This document shows positions 1-11,799 of a DNA stretch of 64,000 nt, piece after piece. The stretch is from positions 35,112,201 to 35,176,200 of the forward strand of contig OY821771.1 in NCBI GenBank assembly GCA_963682175.1. Direction: 5' to 3'. Below the pieces are notes generated by a model, which was not told where the DNA came from, made no database searches, and worked only from the letters and a program-made list of their open reading frames with translations. The number at the start of each line of letters is the position of its first letter. Position 1 is the first letter of the stretch. Source of the DNA: Triglochin maritima. Taxonomy: Eukaryota > Streptophyta > Magnoliopsida > Alismatales > Juncaginaceae. Both the position numbers and the translations under genes were made by a program.

Positions 1-3000
1 ATACCATACTTAGTAGCTTGGTCTGGTTCCAAACAAAATCCTTGCATGCTCTTGGAACTATGCTACCTTCTTTTTGCAACACGAGCTTAAGGAGTTCAGC
101 TCTTTCTCTGTCAATCATTCTCCAAACCACGTTTTTCGCTTCTTCCTCGGAAAGTTCACCATTTGCTTCAATCATCTTTAGTGACACACTGTTCAACTTC
201 CCATTCACTTTCTCTCTCTGCATGATAGGAAAAATAGAAACTTATGCATCACATAAGGTTCTACTAGAACAAATGGCTTAAGTTATTGTTAAGGAAGATT
301 TATTACCTCAAAACCTTGGATGTCATTAAGCAGACGCCCGACAGTGCTCACTCTTCTGAATAGATTGTGAAATTCAGGACTCTCAACAATGTGACATGGA
401 AGCTTTGGACCAACAAGGTATTGTGTTAACATAATAATAGGTCCTAAAGCAAATGATAGAAATCCATTCTCAATGTATTCATCCAAACTAGGCACCACTT
501 TCTCCTTTGTCCACTTTGCCTCCTTCATCATGGCATTAATGAAATCGATCCACTGCCAAATGAAATTAACCAACATGTAAATACAAGTTCATTCCATGAC
601 AAGTGATAGAATACTACTGAAGTGGATCGTGTCGTTGGGTGTAGTAAGAGTGGAGTAGATGCCATGTGGATACTAATTTTATCCATTTCAATATTTTATT
701 TTATAAAGCGTGGATATTTTAGATGATACCAAGTTTTCTGATCCACATTTGCTAAATTTTGAAGTGTAAAATAAAGTTAAAAGATCTTACTATGTTGACA
801 AAATCTCTTGTGACATCGTATCCTTGCAGAACCGATCCCTCAACAGCAAGTTCAGTGATGGTTTCGTGGAGTGCGGAGTAGAGGATTTTGACATGTTCAG
901 AACAACAATCATCGTAGTTCGATTCCCATCTGAAACGAAACATTTGAATCACTCCTAAGTCCAATGAAGCACATAATATGTATCGAGTTAGTACAGCACC
1001 TCTCAAGTAAATGTACAAAGTTTGTTAGTTCTTCAATAGAGCCGAAATCGTCGAATAAATCATCAAGAAGCGATGCGAGGATTGAATTCTTTGCGCACGA
1101 CATGCGAGCAACAGACATTTGAGGAGTGTAAACTGCAGCTGCAGCTGAGAAGTAGCAATGCATCATCTGTGGTTTGTTAAAGAAGCTAAGTTGATCCAAT
1201 TTCTTCTCTCTACACCACCTGCTCAAGATAAGAGCATAAAGTTCTTCTCTAAACCTCATTAACTGACATTTATTGTATTATTAGTGTCAAATAAGAAAAA
1301 TAAAAATTTACCCTTCAAATTTGCTGAATTCATCCACAAACATAGATTGACAAGCGTTGAAGTCGCCGACCGCTAGTTGGAGCAGATCGCTTGTATCAAT
1401 GTTCTCATACCTTTGGCATTGTTGAACATATATTAGAATGCAGAATGTAACAATATGCTATTTTTGGAATATTAACTTATTTTTTTGTAGATCTTACAAC
1501 CTTTTTCTCGTAGCACTTACATGTCGGAGAATTTTTGCGATAAAGCCTTGTTTTTGTTGAAACTTTCAATGTTCTGTTTGTGCTCCAAAGAGTCCAATTG
1601 GACATGAACTGGAAAGTTCAGGGCATGTTTGACCTGCATATAGCTCCATCAGAAGACCCAAAAAAAATTAAATTTAACATTTTGAATAGTAATCAATTCA
1701 CCAATTTCATGCATGCCCTTCAAAGAAGTTCCAATTTCACCAATACCGTTCAATTAGATATTCTTTCATGTATATCCTTCGATTATAAGTATCATTTCAC
1801 CTATACCCTTCTATTAACTTTGCAACAAAAAATTGGGTTAAATTAAATTTTAATAAGTGAATTCCAAAATTGTCCTTGTTTCTTCTTTTAATCTTAAATA
1901 TGTATATTTAATCATAGAGGAGAATAGGAAAAAAGAGCATTTTTTATGGATATTCTTGTAAGAGTGTTTGCGAGAGATTCAAAGCTATATTCATTGTTCT
2001 TTTTTTCTCACATTTAATTTTACCATATTAGTAAAAACATAATTTCAAGTATCAAGACTTATGTTAACACAGGTTTATGTTTGAAGAAATGAGAAAATGG
2101 CATATGTGAAAAAGGCTTGAAATTAAAGGGTATTGGTGAAAGTAGAGTTGAATTTAAAGGGTATAGGTGATGGTCTCTTTAATTGGAGGGTGTTAATGAT
2201 ATTGAAGCATGTTTAGAGAATATGCATGAAATTTGCCCATTATAAATTTACCTCTAGAATTAGGACTTTTTCGTTCTCATCGGACGGTTCTCTGCTAGAT
2301 GCATATTGTTTCAGAAGGCTTCTTGACCAAGCGTTTAATTTTTCTAAAACTTGGTCATCCAGAGATATTTTGATTTCTGAAGCTTTGAATAACTCCAACA
2401 CAACTTTCACTCTCTCAGAGTTTCTCATCATTGAGCCATCATGAAATTTATCTTCATCCAAGCGGGCAAACACTTCTGCAAATATTAGCAAAAAAGAAAA
2501 AATATAATGAAAACATGCCAACAAATAAAATGGAAAATTTTCCAGAAGAATATTAGGCTAAAAAATACCTGAAGAAACATCATATGAATGCATACGAAGA
2601 AGTCTAAATGCGATTGCAAACGTCTGAAGCTCCGAATTGATTAGATTTTTATCAACTTCCATCCACCACCTGTAGAGTTATAATTGAGATTTTTTATCAT
2701 AAGAAGAAATTAACTGCAAAATAAGAGAGACATTTGTTTAAGATTTTTAAAAAAGATTTCTTTTCCTTTTGTAATTACCTGAATGCAGATTCCATGATAT
2801 CATCGATTTGTTCTGAAAAATAACGACCAATTCCAAGATTCTCCAAAAGATCAACCGTGCAAAGATTTAAATATACATCTGAAGGATGTGCAATTGCAAA
2901 ATGAGAAATGAATCAAAGTCAGAAATGTTTGAGTTGTTACTTGAATCTACTGAGATTCATCATTTTGTTCAGCAATAAACAAATGAAACTTCAAATGTTC

Positions 3001-3296
3001 GATATAAAATAAAATAATCATATCTTGCAATGAAGGATTAACACACGAGGCATGATTCTAGTTACCATCCATTTTATTCTGTACAATGTTTAAGTCTTAA
3101 CAACAGTTTGTAGTGTTATAACAAGAGGAAGAATGCATAAACATATCACCATTTATTTTTTCAAATCGTCCTAGTATAGAATTTGATAATTGTTATACTA
3201 CTTTATTTCAGCTTGCAGGTTCGCATTCGTACCTTCATCTCTTTGAAAGATAATTATGTAGACCGAATATATACATAAAAAACGAGTAGAAAGATG

Positions 3297-3347
<51 letters not shown>

Positions 3348-3543
3348 TCAAGTTCTAGTGAGTTTAGGGTTCATCAAATTTAGTTTAAACCCCCTACAAT
3401 CTCACCATTAGATCTTATTTACAGTTAATCTCACCGTTCACTAGTATAACCGTTTTTTTCTTAATCTACCTTACAATTTGAAATGAGTGGTGGATATTGT
3501 GGGGTTTAATTTAGAAAAATTAAACCTTAGGCTCACTAGAAAA

Positions 3544-3596
<53 letters not shown>

Positions 3597-3853
3597 TTTT
3601 ACCATTATTCCCAAACTTATGTGATGATGGTGTGAAGTTATGCTTTGGAATGCCCCCCTCTATAATTTTGTTCAGGCCTTGAGCAACCTGTAAAATATAA
3701 CGAAAATTTAAAAGCCAATTCAGCTAAATCCTCAGGCTCTATATTCAGATTGATATTGAAGAATAGAGTAATTAATCATGAGATGTTTTACCAAGAGAGT
3801 CCCATTGATCGTTGATTTTTTCCCAGACTTTGCTCCCACTTCTAAACAAGCGA
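1..3853 (-). CDS. ent-kaurene synthase-like terpene synthase, copy 1 (3' end cut by window edge)
   Basis: Class I diterpene-cyclase-like enzyme of the TPS-e/f group; the family ionises copalyl or geranylgeranyl diphosphate, usually in plastids. Exons on the minus strand, all with GT-AG junctions: 3792-3853, 3603-3687, 2779-2878, 2569-2669, 2252-2475, 1521-1633, 1312-1410, 1000-1218, 791-929, 307-552 and 1-217 (the last truncated). Phases join into one frame. Visible blocks: DVYLNLCTVDLLENLGIGRY (beta domain), SYDVSS, VKHALNFPVHVQLD, DFNACQS, YFSAAAA, then the metal-binding DDLFD in exon 1000-1218 and NDIQGFERE spanning the last two exons. The same exon order appears in copy 2, about 24 kb to the right. 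I see no exons for the N-terminal gamma domain of typical kaurene synthases. The first two exons listed are supported mainly by conservation with copy 2. Family call is firm; product specificity is unknown. Confidence 0.85.
3299..3595. repeat. AT microsatellite split by a MITE (about 3346-3547)
   Basis: Two runs of alternating TA (3299-3345 and 3549-3595) flank a 200-bp element inside an intron of terpene synthase copy 1. The element starts near GGTCAAGTTCTAGTGAG and ends near CTCACTAGAAAATTC, so its ends are partly inverted. A reverse-orientation relative lies at 27714-27888. The homologous intron of copy 2 (about 27085-27105) has only a short AT run and no element, which gives an empty site. 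Confidence 0.7.
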
Positions 3854-3910
3854 CTATTCAATAATAAAAAATCGTTAGTCATATAATAATGTATCGTATC
3901 ATTGTATGTG

Positions 3911-5994
3911 CCGTAATTTTTTATTTAATAAAAAAAAATCTAAAATTCGAAATTTAAGAATTTTTTTTTTCCAAAACTACTCGGATCGCGGGTTACACCC
4001 GCGATCCGTTTTCCCGCCAATTTTTTTTTTTTTTGATTTTCTGTTTTTTTTTTTTTTTTATTTTCTGTTTTTATTTTTTATTGTAATTATTTGTAATTTT
4101 TTTTAAATTTTTTTTTGAAAATAAGTTTTCTAATTTATATTATTTTTCTAAATTTTTTAAAATTATTTTTAATTTTTCCAATAATCGACCTACAAATCAC
4201 GTCGATAACCCGGCGTATTGAAATGTTAGGGTATTTTATACAATAAAAACACAATTTTTTTAGCCAGATTAATAAATTATTTACAACTGAATATTAAACA
4301 AACACTAAAACTAATTAAAACAAAAAATTGGAAACGTTATCAAAAATTAGTAGGGTGTACACACATTGTAAATATTTTTGGAGGTCGATACAGCAAAAAA
4401 TTAAAAACACAATTAAAAATTTTAAAAAATAATAACAATTACAAAACATATTATGAAAGCAAATATAATAAAAAACATAGTTAAAACGATTTTAAAAAAA
4501 TCAAAACATAAAACACTACGACTAAAATCCGTGACTTTTTTTATTTTCTTTTATTATTTTTGATTTTATGTTTTGTTTTTTTACAAATCATTTTAACTAT
4601 GTTTTATATATATATATATTTCAAAATATGTTTTATAATTGTTATTAATTTTTAAAATTTTTTAATTGTGTTTTTAATTTTTTGCTTATCAACCTCCAAA
4701 ATGTTTGTATTGTGTGTACACCCTACGAATTTTTGACAACGTTACCAATTTTTTGTTTTAATTAGTTTTATGGTTTGTTTAATATTCAGTTGTAAATAAT
4801 TTATTATTCTGACTAAGAAATTTTGTTTTTATATTGTATAAAATACCCTAACAATTCAATACACGTCGGGTATCGACGTGATTTGGAGGTCGATTCTTGA
4901 AAAAATTAAAAACAAAATTAAATTTTTTGAATAAATAATATCAATTAAAAAACATATTTTTAAAAAAAAATATTTTAAAAAAGATTACAAATAATTAAAA
5001 TAAAAAGAACAAACTAAACAGAAAACAGAAGAAAAAAAATCCCACGGATAGCGGTTCACACCCTTTATCGTTGGAAATTTTCAGCAAAAAAAAATTATTC
5101 TGTTTGTTATCAAAATAATAACAATTGGGATCCACGTGAAAAATTATGTTATTTTATACAAAAATTATTGAATTTTTCAACCCGCTCTGTTATCCACGTG
5201 ATTTGGAGGTAGATTCTGAAAAATATTTTTTAAAAACATTTTAAAAAATAATAAGAATTAGAAGACTTATTTTCAAAAACAAATATATTAAAAAACAGAT
5301 TAATTTTTTTTTAAAAAAAACAAAACATAAAATCAAAAATAATAAAAGAAAATAAAAAAAGTCACTGATTTTAGTCGTAGCGTTTTATATTTTGATTTTT
5401 TTAAAATCGTTTTAACTATGTTTTTTATTATATTTGCTTTCATAATATGTTTTGTAATTGTTATTATTTTTTAAAAAAAATTAATTGTGTTTTTAATTTT
5501 TTGTTGTATCGACCTCCAAAAATATTTACAATGTGTGTACACCATACTAATTTTTGATAACGTTTCCAATTTTTTGTTTTAATTAGTATTAGTGTTTGTT
5601 TAATATTCAGTTGTAAATAATTTATTAATCTTGCTAAAAAAAATTGTGTTTTTATTGTATAAAATACCCTAACATTTCAATACGCCGGGTTATCGACGTG
5701 ATTTGGAGGTCGATTATTGGAAAAAATAAAAATAATTTTAAAAAAATTAGAAAAATAATGTAAATTAGAAAACTTATTTTGAAAAAAAAGATTTAAAAAA
5801 AGATTACAAATAATTACAATAAAAAATAAAAACAGAAAATCAAAAAAAAAAAATGGCGGGAAAACGGATCGCGGGTGTCACCCGCGATCCGTGGAGGCAC
5901 GGCACACCTGCGATCCGAGTAGTTTTGGAAAAAAAAAAAAATTTTCCTAAATTTCGAATTTTAGATTTTTTTTTATTAAATAAAAAAATTACGG
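3911..5994. mobile_element. Non-autonomous foldback transposon with about 640-bp terminal inverted repeats
   Basis: The left end (CCGTAATTTTTTATTTAATA) is repeated inverted at the right end. The arms run about 3911-4545 and 5356-5994. Both sides carry the direct duplication TGTATGTG (3903-3910 and 5995-6002). The arms contain a GC-rich palindrome (GGATCGCGGGT...ACCCGCGATCC) and a block beginning GGTCGATTATTGG. A third, internal copy of part of the arm lies at about 4680-4880. No coding potential beyond AT-rich chance frames. The homologous place beside copy 2 (about 27390-27400) is unoccupied, so insertion followed the duplication. An 8-bp duplication suits hAT, but foldback or MULE origin is also possible. 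Confidence 0.85.
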
Positions 5995-6536
5995 TGTATG
6001 TGCATGATTACGAGATTGTCATTTGGGTATATTTTTGACGAGAAAAATGTTCATAGGATGATATATCCCATGGTCCAATTAAGCTTTTCGTAGGTGGGCC
6101 TTGAAAGTTGAAAAGAAAGATTTTACTTGTGTGTACTTGTGTTTTAAGAAATACGTAATTTGCACTTTTGTTTTACTTGCGTGGACCTACATTGTCAATG
6201 AGACTCATGTTGTCCCTCAGTCCGTTAGAAAATTTGCAAAAAACACATCCTAATATAAAAATATCCTTAATATTAAATAAAAATTATAAAAAACTAAAAA
6301 CACAAAAACCCAAACCTCCACGAACGAAGAGGAAAAATGGCACGATGAAAAATTAATAAAGGGAAAGATAATCTAATTATTTACCCTATAATACCTATTT
6401 ACAAAAAAACAATATAAAAAAGATAGGAATATATATATATAGATGAATAAGTGAGTATTGTGTTCTAAGATTGGAAAAAAATGGGTATGTGAACTATCTT
6501 TAGGGGTTTAGAATGAATATCCATACATTAATCACA

Positions 6537-6605
6537 TGTTAGGAACCACTAGGTTTGAACCGAGGAGTTTTCAATCCTTTGCTCTACCAACTGAGTTATC
6601 CCAAC
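6537..6605 (-). pseudogene. tRNA-Phe(GAA)-like relic
   Basis: The minus strand reads GTTGGGATAACTCAGTTGG, then a TTGAAAA anticodon-loop-like stretch and GGTTCAAACC, ending TTCCTAACA. The 7-bp acceptor stem pairs (one G-T), and the D-arm block closely resembles organellar-type trnF-GAA. The anticodon stem carries an extra base, and the variable loop and part of the T-arm are missing, so it is probably not functional. It lies inside the MULE-like element; in copy B (near 28160) most of this stretch is deleted. Confidence 0.45.
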
Positions 6606-6799
6606 TACTTTTTGCACATAATTCTACATAGTATAAGACTCATGTTTATGTCAATCAAAATGACTAAAAAGATGAAAAAACTTACCTAGTCCCTGGAATA
6701 AAAAATCATTAGGAAGTCGAATAGTTTTCATTGGGATTCCTTCCCTTTAAGGTAATTAGAAATGATTTCTCAAGTTCGGTTTCGCACGGTTAAACTAAA

Positions 6800-7037
6800 T
6801 AATGACTTTTCCTCTGCCCAGGAAAGGTGTTGGGCTGGCCCGCCAACCACCACCCGCGACATTGAAAGCTACCACCACAATAACCACCCCAATACGGTCA
6901 ACCCCCGCCATCTCAACAACCCTCTCCACCACACTACATGTAGTTGCCATCCAACCGTCCTCGCCGCCACCGCACTACAGGCAACCACCACGATCATATT
7001 GTCCATTGCCTCCACAACACGGTAAACCACCCTCTTG
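6800..7037 (+). pseudogene. Captured proline-rich coding fragment, copy A
   Basis: GC-rich stretch inside the MULE-like element. The last part reads SSPPPHYRQPPRSYCPLPPQ and ends GKPPS followed by a stop. The better preserved copy at 28438-28639 shows PPQYGQPPPSQQPSPPH and PPHYGQPPPSYRP in the equivalent frame. The pattern suggests the tail of a Tyr/Gln/Pro-rich repeat protein. The parental gene is not in the window, and frame shifts between the two copies argue against function. Confidence 0.45.
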
Positions 7038-7287
7038 ACAACCACACTCGTCGGAAAGGTGGCGGTTTGGATTTGGGTTATTGTGTTTTTTATTTAACAA
7101 TCAGGTATTTTTATTTTCATGTGTATTTTTGCAAAATTTGTAACGAAAAAGTAACAAAATGAGTCTCGCAAACAACATAGGTGCACACAAGTAAAGAAAA
7201 AGAAGAAGTGTAAATTGAGTATTTCCTAAATCACGGGTGCATGCAAGTAAAATCATTCTTTTCAAGGTACACCCAAGCAAAACCTCC

Positions 7288-7639
7288 CAAAAATAATTGT
7301 AAACTTAATTAGGTATATATTATTGTCATTTGTACGACAATAATACCCGATTAAGCAGGAAGGAGATTCCATGGCTAAAGTATTCTACACAATGACGTAG
7401 ACTAGGAAGTCGCATAACACAATCTGACATCCTGACATCATGATACCATTGGAGTGCGGAGAAAGGGATTCAGAGACACATTACCATACTGGTTATCAAA
7501 ACCTCCACCTAGCTTCATCCCATTTATACTTATACCATTATCAACCTCGATCGACTTCTTGAATTTGTGCACTTTAAATGTAAAGAATTACATGAAAATT
7601 TAACTTCACAAACATAATATAACTTGCTTCATGTTTTCC
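7288..7639. other. Conserved block of the duplication, no gene recognised
   Basis: Homologous to about 29146-29490 beside copy 2. On the minus strand near 7410-7560, copy 1 has an open stretch including GMKLGGGFDNQYGNVSLNPF; the copy 2 version carries a stop inside it. I do not recognise the peptide. It could be a lost or upstream exon of the terpene synthase or unrelated DNA. Confidence 0.4.
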
Positions 7640-8425
7640 CACTGCTGGAAAAATAAGATATAACGCCGACATGTCATGTTGGGTATTTAAAACCCGACGT
7701 TAAACTACCTTCTCATGTCGTTTTGTCTCAACCAACGTGAGAACTGAATATATCACGTCGGTTGAGCCGAACCCGACGTGAAATATATATTGAAATATAT
7801 ATATATTGAAATATATATATATATATATATATCACGTCTGTTTTGGCTGAACCGACGTGATTTCCAATGCCATGTCACGTCGGTTTGATAAAAACAATGT
7901 GTTTTAATTTTTTTTAAATTTTAAACAACATAAATAATCATATGACGTTGGTTGTGTGAGAATAGACATGTTTTATCAGGCAAATCACGTCAATTTTGGA
8001 GAAACCGACGTGATAAAAGGCATGTACCACGTCGGGTTTTCTTAAAACCGATGTGTTTTCTCTACATATATATATACCCCTCCACAATTTGTTTGCTTAA
8101 CCCTATCTAAAACTTTGTTTTCTCCACCCGAACGAAACCTCCCGACCTCCACCCAACGCAATACCACCCCACCACCTCCGACCCCCCACCCGCCCCGACC
8201 CAACGCAACCAGTATTGGAATGGTCACGTTCTTTGGTAAAACCGAAAAAGAAAAAGAAGGTAATTATTTAGTATTAATATATGATTTTTTAATCGTCATA
8301 CATATTATTTTAGTAGAAATGTTCTAACAATGTATATTTTAATGTTAAAGGTTCAACCTCCACCATCCAATGGATCTAAAAATTCTACCGAGTTTGATTA
8401 AAATGTGTTGCCTAAGAACTGTTAA

Positions 8426-9560
8426 ATGTTATATAATATCGTAAAATATAAACTCGAGGACGATGATGCGATGAGTTCTTTGGATGAAGAAATTGTAGGC
8501 TACACGTTGGAAGATGGCTTAGAACTGAAATTGTATGTCATATTTGGTGATCTCATGCAATTTATGAAGATGGAAAAATTATGTATATCAATCATTGAAG
8601 TTCATATAAAGTAAGTCATTTTTATATATGTTATGTTTCTCGATATTTGTTTATGTTTTAAGTTTGTCATTTAAATCATGTTTATTGATTGTGATATATA
8701 GGTCTTTACCAAATGCCTAATGGAAAGCTTTGGATATTTGTGTCCAACATTGCTCAACCGTTCCGGACGAAAAAGTGACGACATCCGATCGCAAACAATT
8801 GCGAATGTGATGGCTGAGGGGAACAAAATATAGTATCTTGCACCGTATTGGGAGAGGTATGTTTTTACTTATTTGATATAACACATGTAGTAATAAAGTG
8901 AAATACTTATGTTTTTTAAATGAATGTTGTCTAGTAATCATTAGATGTTAGTTGTTATTCGTCCTGATACAAATACTGGATATTGGTTTGATCATTTAGC
9001 TTCCGAGAAACCAAGAAAAGATTTGAAGGACTTTGTGCAATTGTAAGTTCTATTAAATTATTATTTTAAAACATGAAAATATGTTGTAGTTATTAGATTT
9101 TATAATAAATTTCGATATTTATCAATATTTGTAGAGCTATTGATATATATAAACAATTAGGACGAAACAGAAGCCAAAAAAATAAAACAACGTGGTATCC
9201 TATGAAGGTAGGGTAATTAAATTATTTAGGAAACAATTAGCACTATATTTTTCTATTAATGTCGTTGTTTAGTAATATACATTTTTTCTCAATTTAGTAC
9301 CATAAACAAACCGGAAATACGGAGTGCGGGTACTATGTCATGAGGTATATATAGAACAAATTGTGGAGTTCGGTTTGGTGGGGGAGATTTACGCGAGGGA
9401 ATATATAGTTTCTACACTACATTGAAGTAATATATCTTATTTTGATAAGTTCGTATGTTTACGGAATTCTTTGTTTAATTTGTAGATCTTTGGATCAACT
9501 CTTGAACCATTTTCACAGGAAGAGCTCGACTACACACGCGAGAGATGAGCTTCCTTTTTC
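8426..9560 (+). pseudogene. Degenerate ULP1-like (C48) cysteine protease carried by the CACTA element
   Basis: Separate open stretches resemble the ULP1-type protein common in plant CACTA elements. They include a block around 8740-8850 with FGYLCPT and, after a stop, YLAPYW; VVIRPDTNTGYWFDHLASEK (about 8950-9010), followed by PRKDLKDFVQL; YKQLGRNRSQKNKTTWYPMK (about 9147-9206); and HKQTGNTECGYYVMRYI (about 9302-9352). The last contains the Cys expected to be catalytic. Intron-like gaps separate the blocks, and in-frame stops (for example after NVMAEGNKI) disable it. Such proteases cleave SUMO-like conjugates in active relatives. No function is expected here. Confidence 0.7.
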
Positions 9561-10099
9561 ATTACACGTATGCTTCTAAGTTGATGACATTAATGTTAGT
9601 TTACTCGATATTTGTTAACTTGTTAGTTTCCTCGATATATTGATTGTTAACTTATTAGTTTGCTCGATATATTGAAGGCTTGTTAGTTTGCTCGATACAT
9701 TGAACGTTAACTTGTTAGTTTGCTCGAATGGAAATCGAAGACATTGAATGTTAGTTTGAATGTTAAAATGAATTGTGATTGTGATTTGATGACTTGAGTG
9801 TCGACACTTATATTACATTGAGTATGTGATTGTGAATGTGATGCAATTGTGATTGTGTGAATATGATGCGATTGTGAATGTGTTTAGTGCAGAGACATAT
9901 CAGTATATTTATAACAAATATTTTTTTTCCTGAACAGACATATATCACGTCGGTTATAGACAAACCGACGTGATATATAGTACCCCGTATTTACGTGATA
10001 AATATGGGGGTATATCACGTCGGTTATCCCAAAACCGACGTGATATACCTAGTGTATCACGTCGGTTCGTCGAAAACCGACGTGATATTTTCCTCCATT

Positions 10100-10432
10100 C
10101 ACTGCTGGAAAAAAAGGTATAACGTCAGATATTAAGGGGGTACAACGTCGGGTTGACCGGCTTAGTTGACCGACGTGGTAGGTGGGAGACGTTATACACG
10201 GGTACTCTTTCACGTCAGTCTATGATCAGACGTGGTAGTAGGGGTCTACCACGTCGGTTGCATAGAAAACCGACGTGGTAGACCCCTTAATATTTTTTTT
10301 GATTTTTAGGATTTTATACCCTACTACGTCGGTTTTCTGTTTAAAATATATATTAAAAAGACACCCTACCACGTCGGTTTGTAATTAACCGACGTGGTAG
10401 AGGTAACATGATAGACTGACTTTCCAGCAATG
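10100..10432. mobile_element. Short CACTA-like element nested in the larger one
   Basis: A second CACTGCTGGAAAA begins at 10100, and an inverted CATTGCTGGAAA ends at 10432. The 333-bp interior is made of GACGT-containing palindromes (ACCACGTCGGTT and its complement). It may be a nested miniature CACTA or a rearranged subterminal region of the host element. Confidence 0.5.
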
Positions 10433-10531
10433 CTTTTACGTCTCCCTTTTATGATGTCGGTATATTGGAACATGACAACCGACGTTATATGGGTCAAAAA
10501 ATTGACGTGATTTCCATATTTTCCAGTAGTG

Positions 10532-10908
10532 TTCTCATCCCTTTAAACAAAGAAAGAGTGAGTAAATGACACTACAAAGTGTGCATACATGTATGAACTA
10601 ATTAAGTTAAGATCAACTTTCAATTTTCCAGATGTACAAATACAACTTAGAGTTGTAACAGATTTTGAGGTCGTACCAGAGTAGTTATCGGGCACGAGTA
10701 GAATGATGGTGTCTCTTCCCGTGCAGGTTTGAACTATATCAGTGGTTTTGCCTTTTATATTGTTCGTATCATACGCATACAATATTTATTTTGGAAAAAA
10801 AACGCAACTCTAAACATATATATGTTCACATATATGTTTTCTAACACGGATATTATTGGAATCCAATGATATGGAACTTATTAGAAGTTAATTGTTGGTA
10901 ATATTTAC
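10532..10908. other. Conserved block upstream of terpene synthase copy 1
   Basis: Homologous to about 29500-29840 beside copy 2. On the minus strand near 10670-10735 there is a possible small exon encoding TGRDTIILLVPDNYSG, with an AG before it and GT after it in copy 1. In copy 2 the equivalent splice dinucleotides are altered. I cannot assign it to a terpene synthase domain. Confidence 0.35.
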
Positions 10909-10987
10909 CTGTTGATGAAGAAGATGACCTTCTGCTAGAAGAAGGTTGCAAGAAGATATTGAGGGGTAGTAGAGAGGAGGAAGCCAT
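10909..10987 (-). CDS. Candidate first exon (plastid-transit-like peptide), copy 1
   Basis: The minus strand from the ATG at 10987 reads MASSSLLPLNIFLQPSSSRR then SSSSST and meets a CAG|GTAAAT donor. It is 79 nt long and ends in phase 1. Ser-rich, with Arg and no acidic residues, it looks like the start of a chloroplast transit peptide, which fits a plastid diterpene synthase. The same exon of the same length lies at 30492-30570 upstream of copy 2, so it is conserved in position and frame. The CACTA and foldback elements separate it from the next confident exon at 3853 by 7 kb. Its membership of this gene is inferred from position and duplication. Confidence 0.5.
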
Positions 10988-11799
10988 GCTAATTGACGAA
11001 ACAATAAGGAAATGGTAGTGGAAGATGTGGATGTCGAATGTGTTTATATATCAAAGTTGTGGTGTGTTTGGTCTACATATTAAATTTTTTTAAGGTAGTT
11101 CCAGTCATCCGCCGGCAACGACTTTTTGGTGTTAAAAATCATTATTTGTTATGACATTCGGAGGGGTAAGGAAAAGTAGTAATTAGCATGGCTTCTATTA
11201 AGTAGAACCATTAAGAGATAATGTTGTTATTGTTAATAATGTTATTATTGTTACTTTTACTAAAAGAATGAAAAGTACCTAAACACAAAAAATTACTTTC
11301 CATCTCCACAGTGTGAGCTTTCAAAACGAATGAAAGTGATTTATTATGCAAACAAATAAATAAAACACACCACATCTTTTCATTATTGAAACACGAAGAG
11401 ATAATGTTATTATTTTCATTAAGTCAATAATGTTATTATTGTTACAACCTCTATTTTTATTATTATTGTTTTAGTCTTGTTCATTTTCTAACATGGAAAC
11501 TACAACTATTACAGTATATTCTAGATTTGTAATTACTGCATTTGTCGAGGGTTTACAAGTTTGTTTCCACTATGTATTTATTTAGTAGGAAATAATCAAG
11601 TTATCTTTTTTTCCTTATAACCCGATATTTTAATTGGATAGCCGAATCACCCGATGAATTTACTATAAGATTTTTGTCCCTATGTATGTATATATTGTAA
11701 AATTTTATACATGCATACAAGATCGATTTCCATATTTTCGACGATTTCATGTACATTATTTTATATTTATTTTAATATTATGTAATCTACATATATATT
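10988..11799. other. Upstream flank of copy 1; no gene seen
   Basis: Up to about 11410 this matches 30571-30835 upstream of copy 2 (for example ACATTCGGAGGGGTAAG), so it is likely promoter-proximal DNA of the terpene synthase copies. Beyond that it is AT-rich with GTTATTATTGTTA runs and no coding signal. Confidence 0.5.

Larger units (their letters stand above)
6085..7287. mobile_element. MULE-like element with captured gene fragments, copy A
   Basis: Terminal inverted repeats of roughly 200 bp can be aligned: the left end (ACTTGTGTGTACTTGTGTT..., GAGACTCATGTTGT..., CCGTTAGAAAATTTGC) matches the inverted right end (CTTGGGTGTACCTTGAAAAG, ATTTTGTTAC). The ends belong to a family with consensus near CTTGGGTGCACC seen elsewhere in the window (15437-16942, 27513-29145, 33506-34478). 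The GC-rich interior holds a proline-rich coding relic and a tRNA-like relic, as in gene-capturing Pack-MULEs. A homologous element sits in the equivalent place beside copy 2, so this one predates the duplication. Exact ends and target duplication were not resolved. Confidence 0.6.
7640..10531. mobile_element. CACTA (En/Spm-type) transposon, defective
   Basis: Ends are CACTGCTGGAAAA (left) and inverted CACTACTGGAAAA (right), the classic CACTA terminus. Subterminal regions (7660-8060 and 9945-10500) are full of short palindromes of the form CACGTCGGTT...AACCGACGTG, the usual transposase-binding arrays. The flanking triplets are TCC and TTC, so the target duplication is imperfect. The empty site is visible beside copy 2 near 29490. 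No transposase is recognisable; the only coding relic is a ULP1-like protease. Confidence 0.85.

Noticed and set aside
1580..1846. 88-codon plus-strand frame overlapping terpene synthase copy 1
   Set aside because: Antisense to a confident exon and intron; the corresponding region in copy 2 does not keep the frame.
8042..8227. Gly-rich and Pro-rich overlapping frames inside the CACTA element
   Set aside because: Low-complexity sequence (CACCCCACCACC) with no support as a gene.
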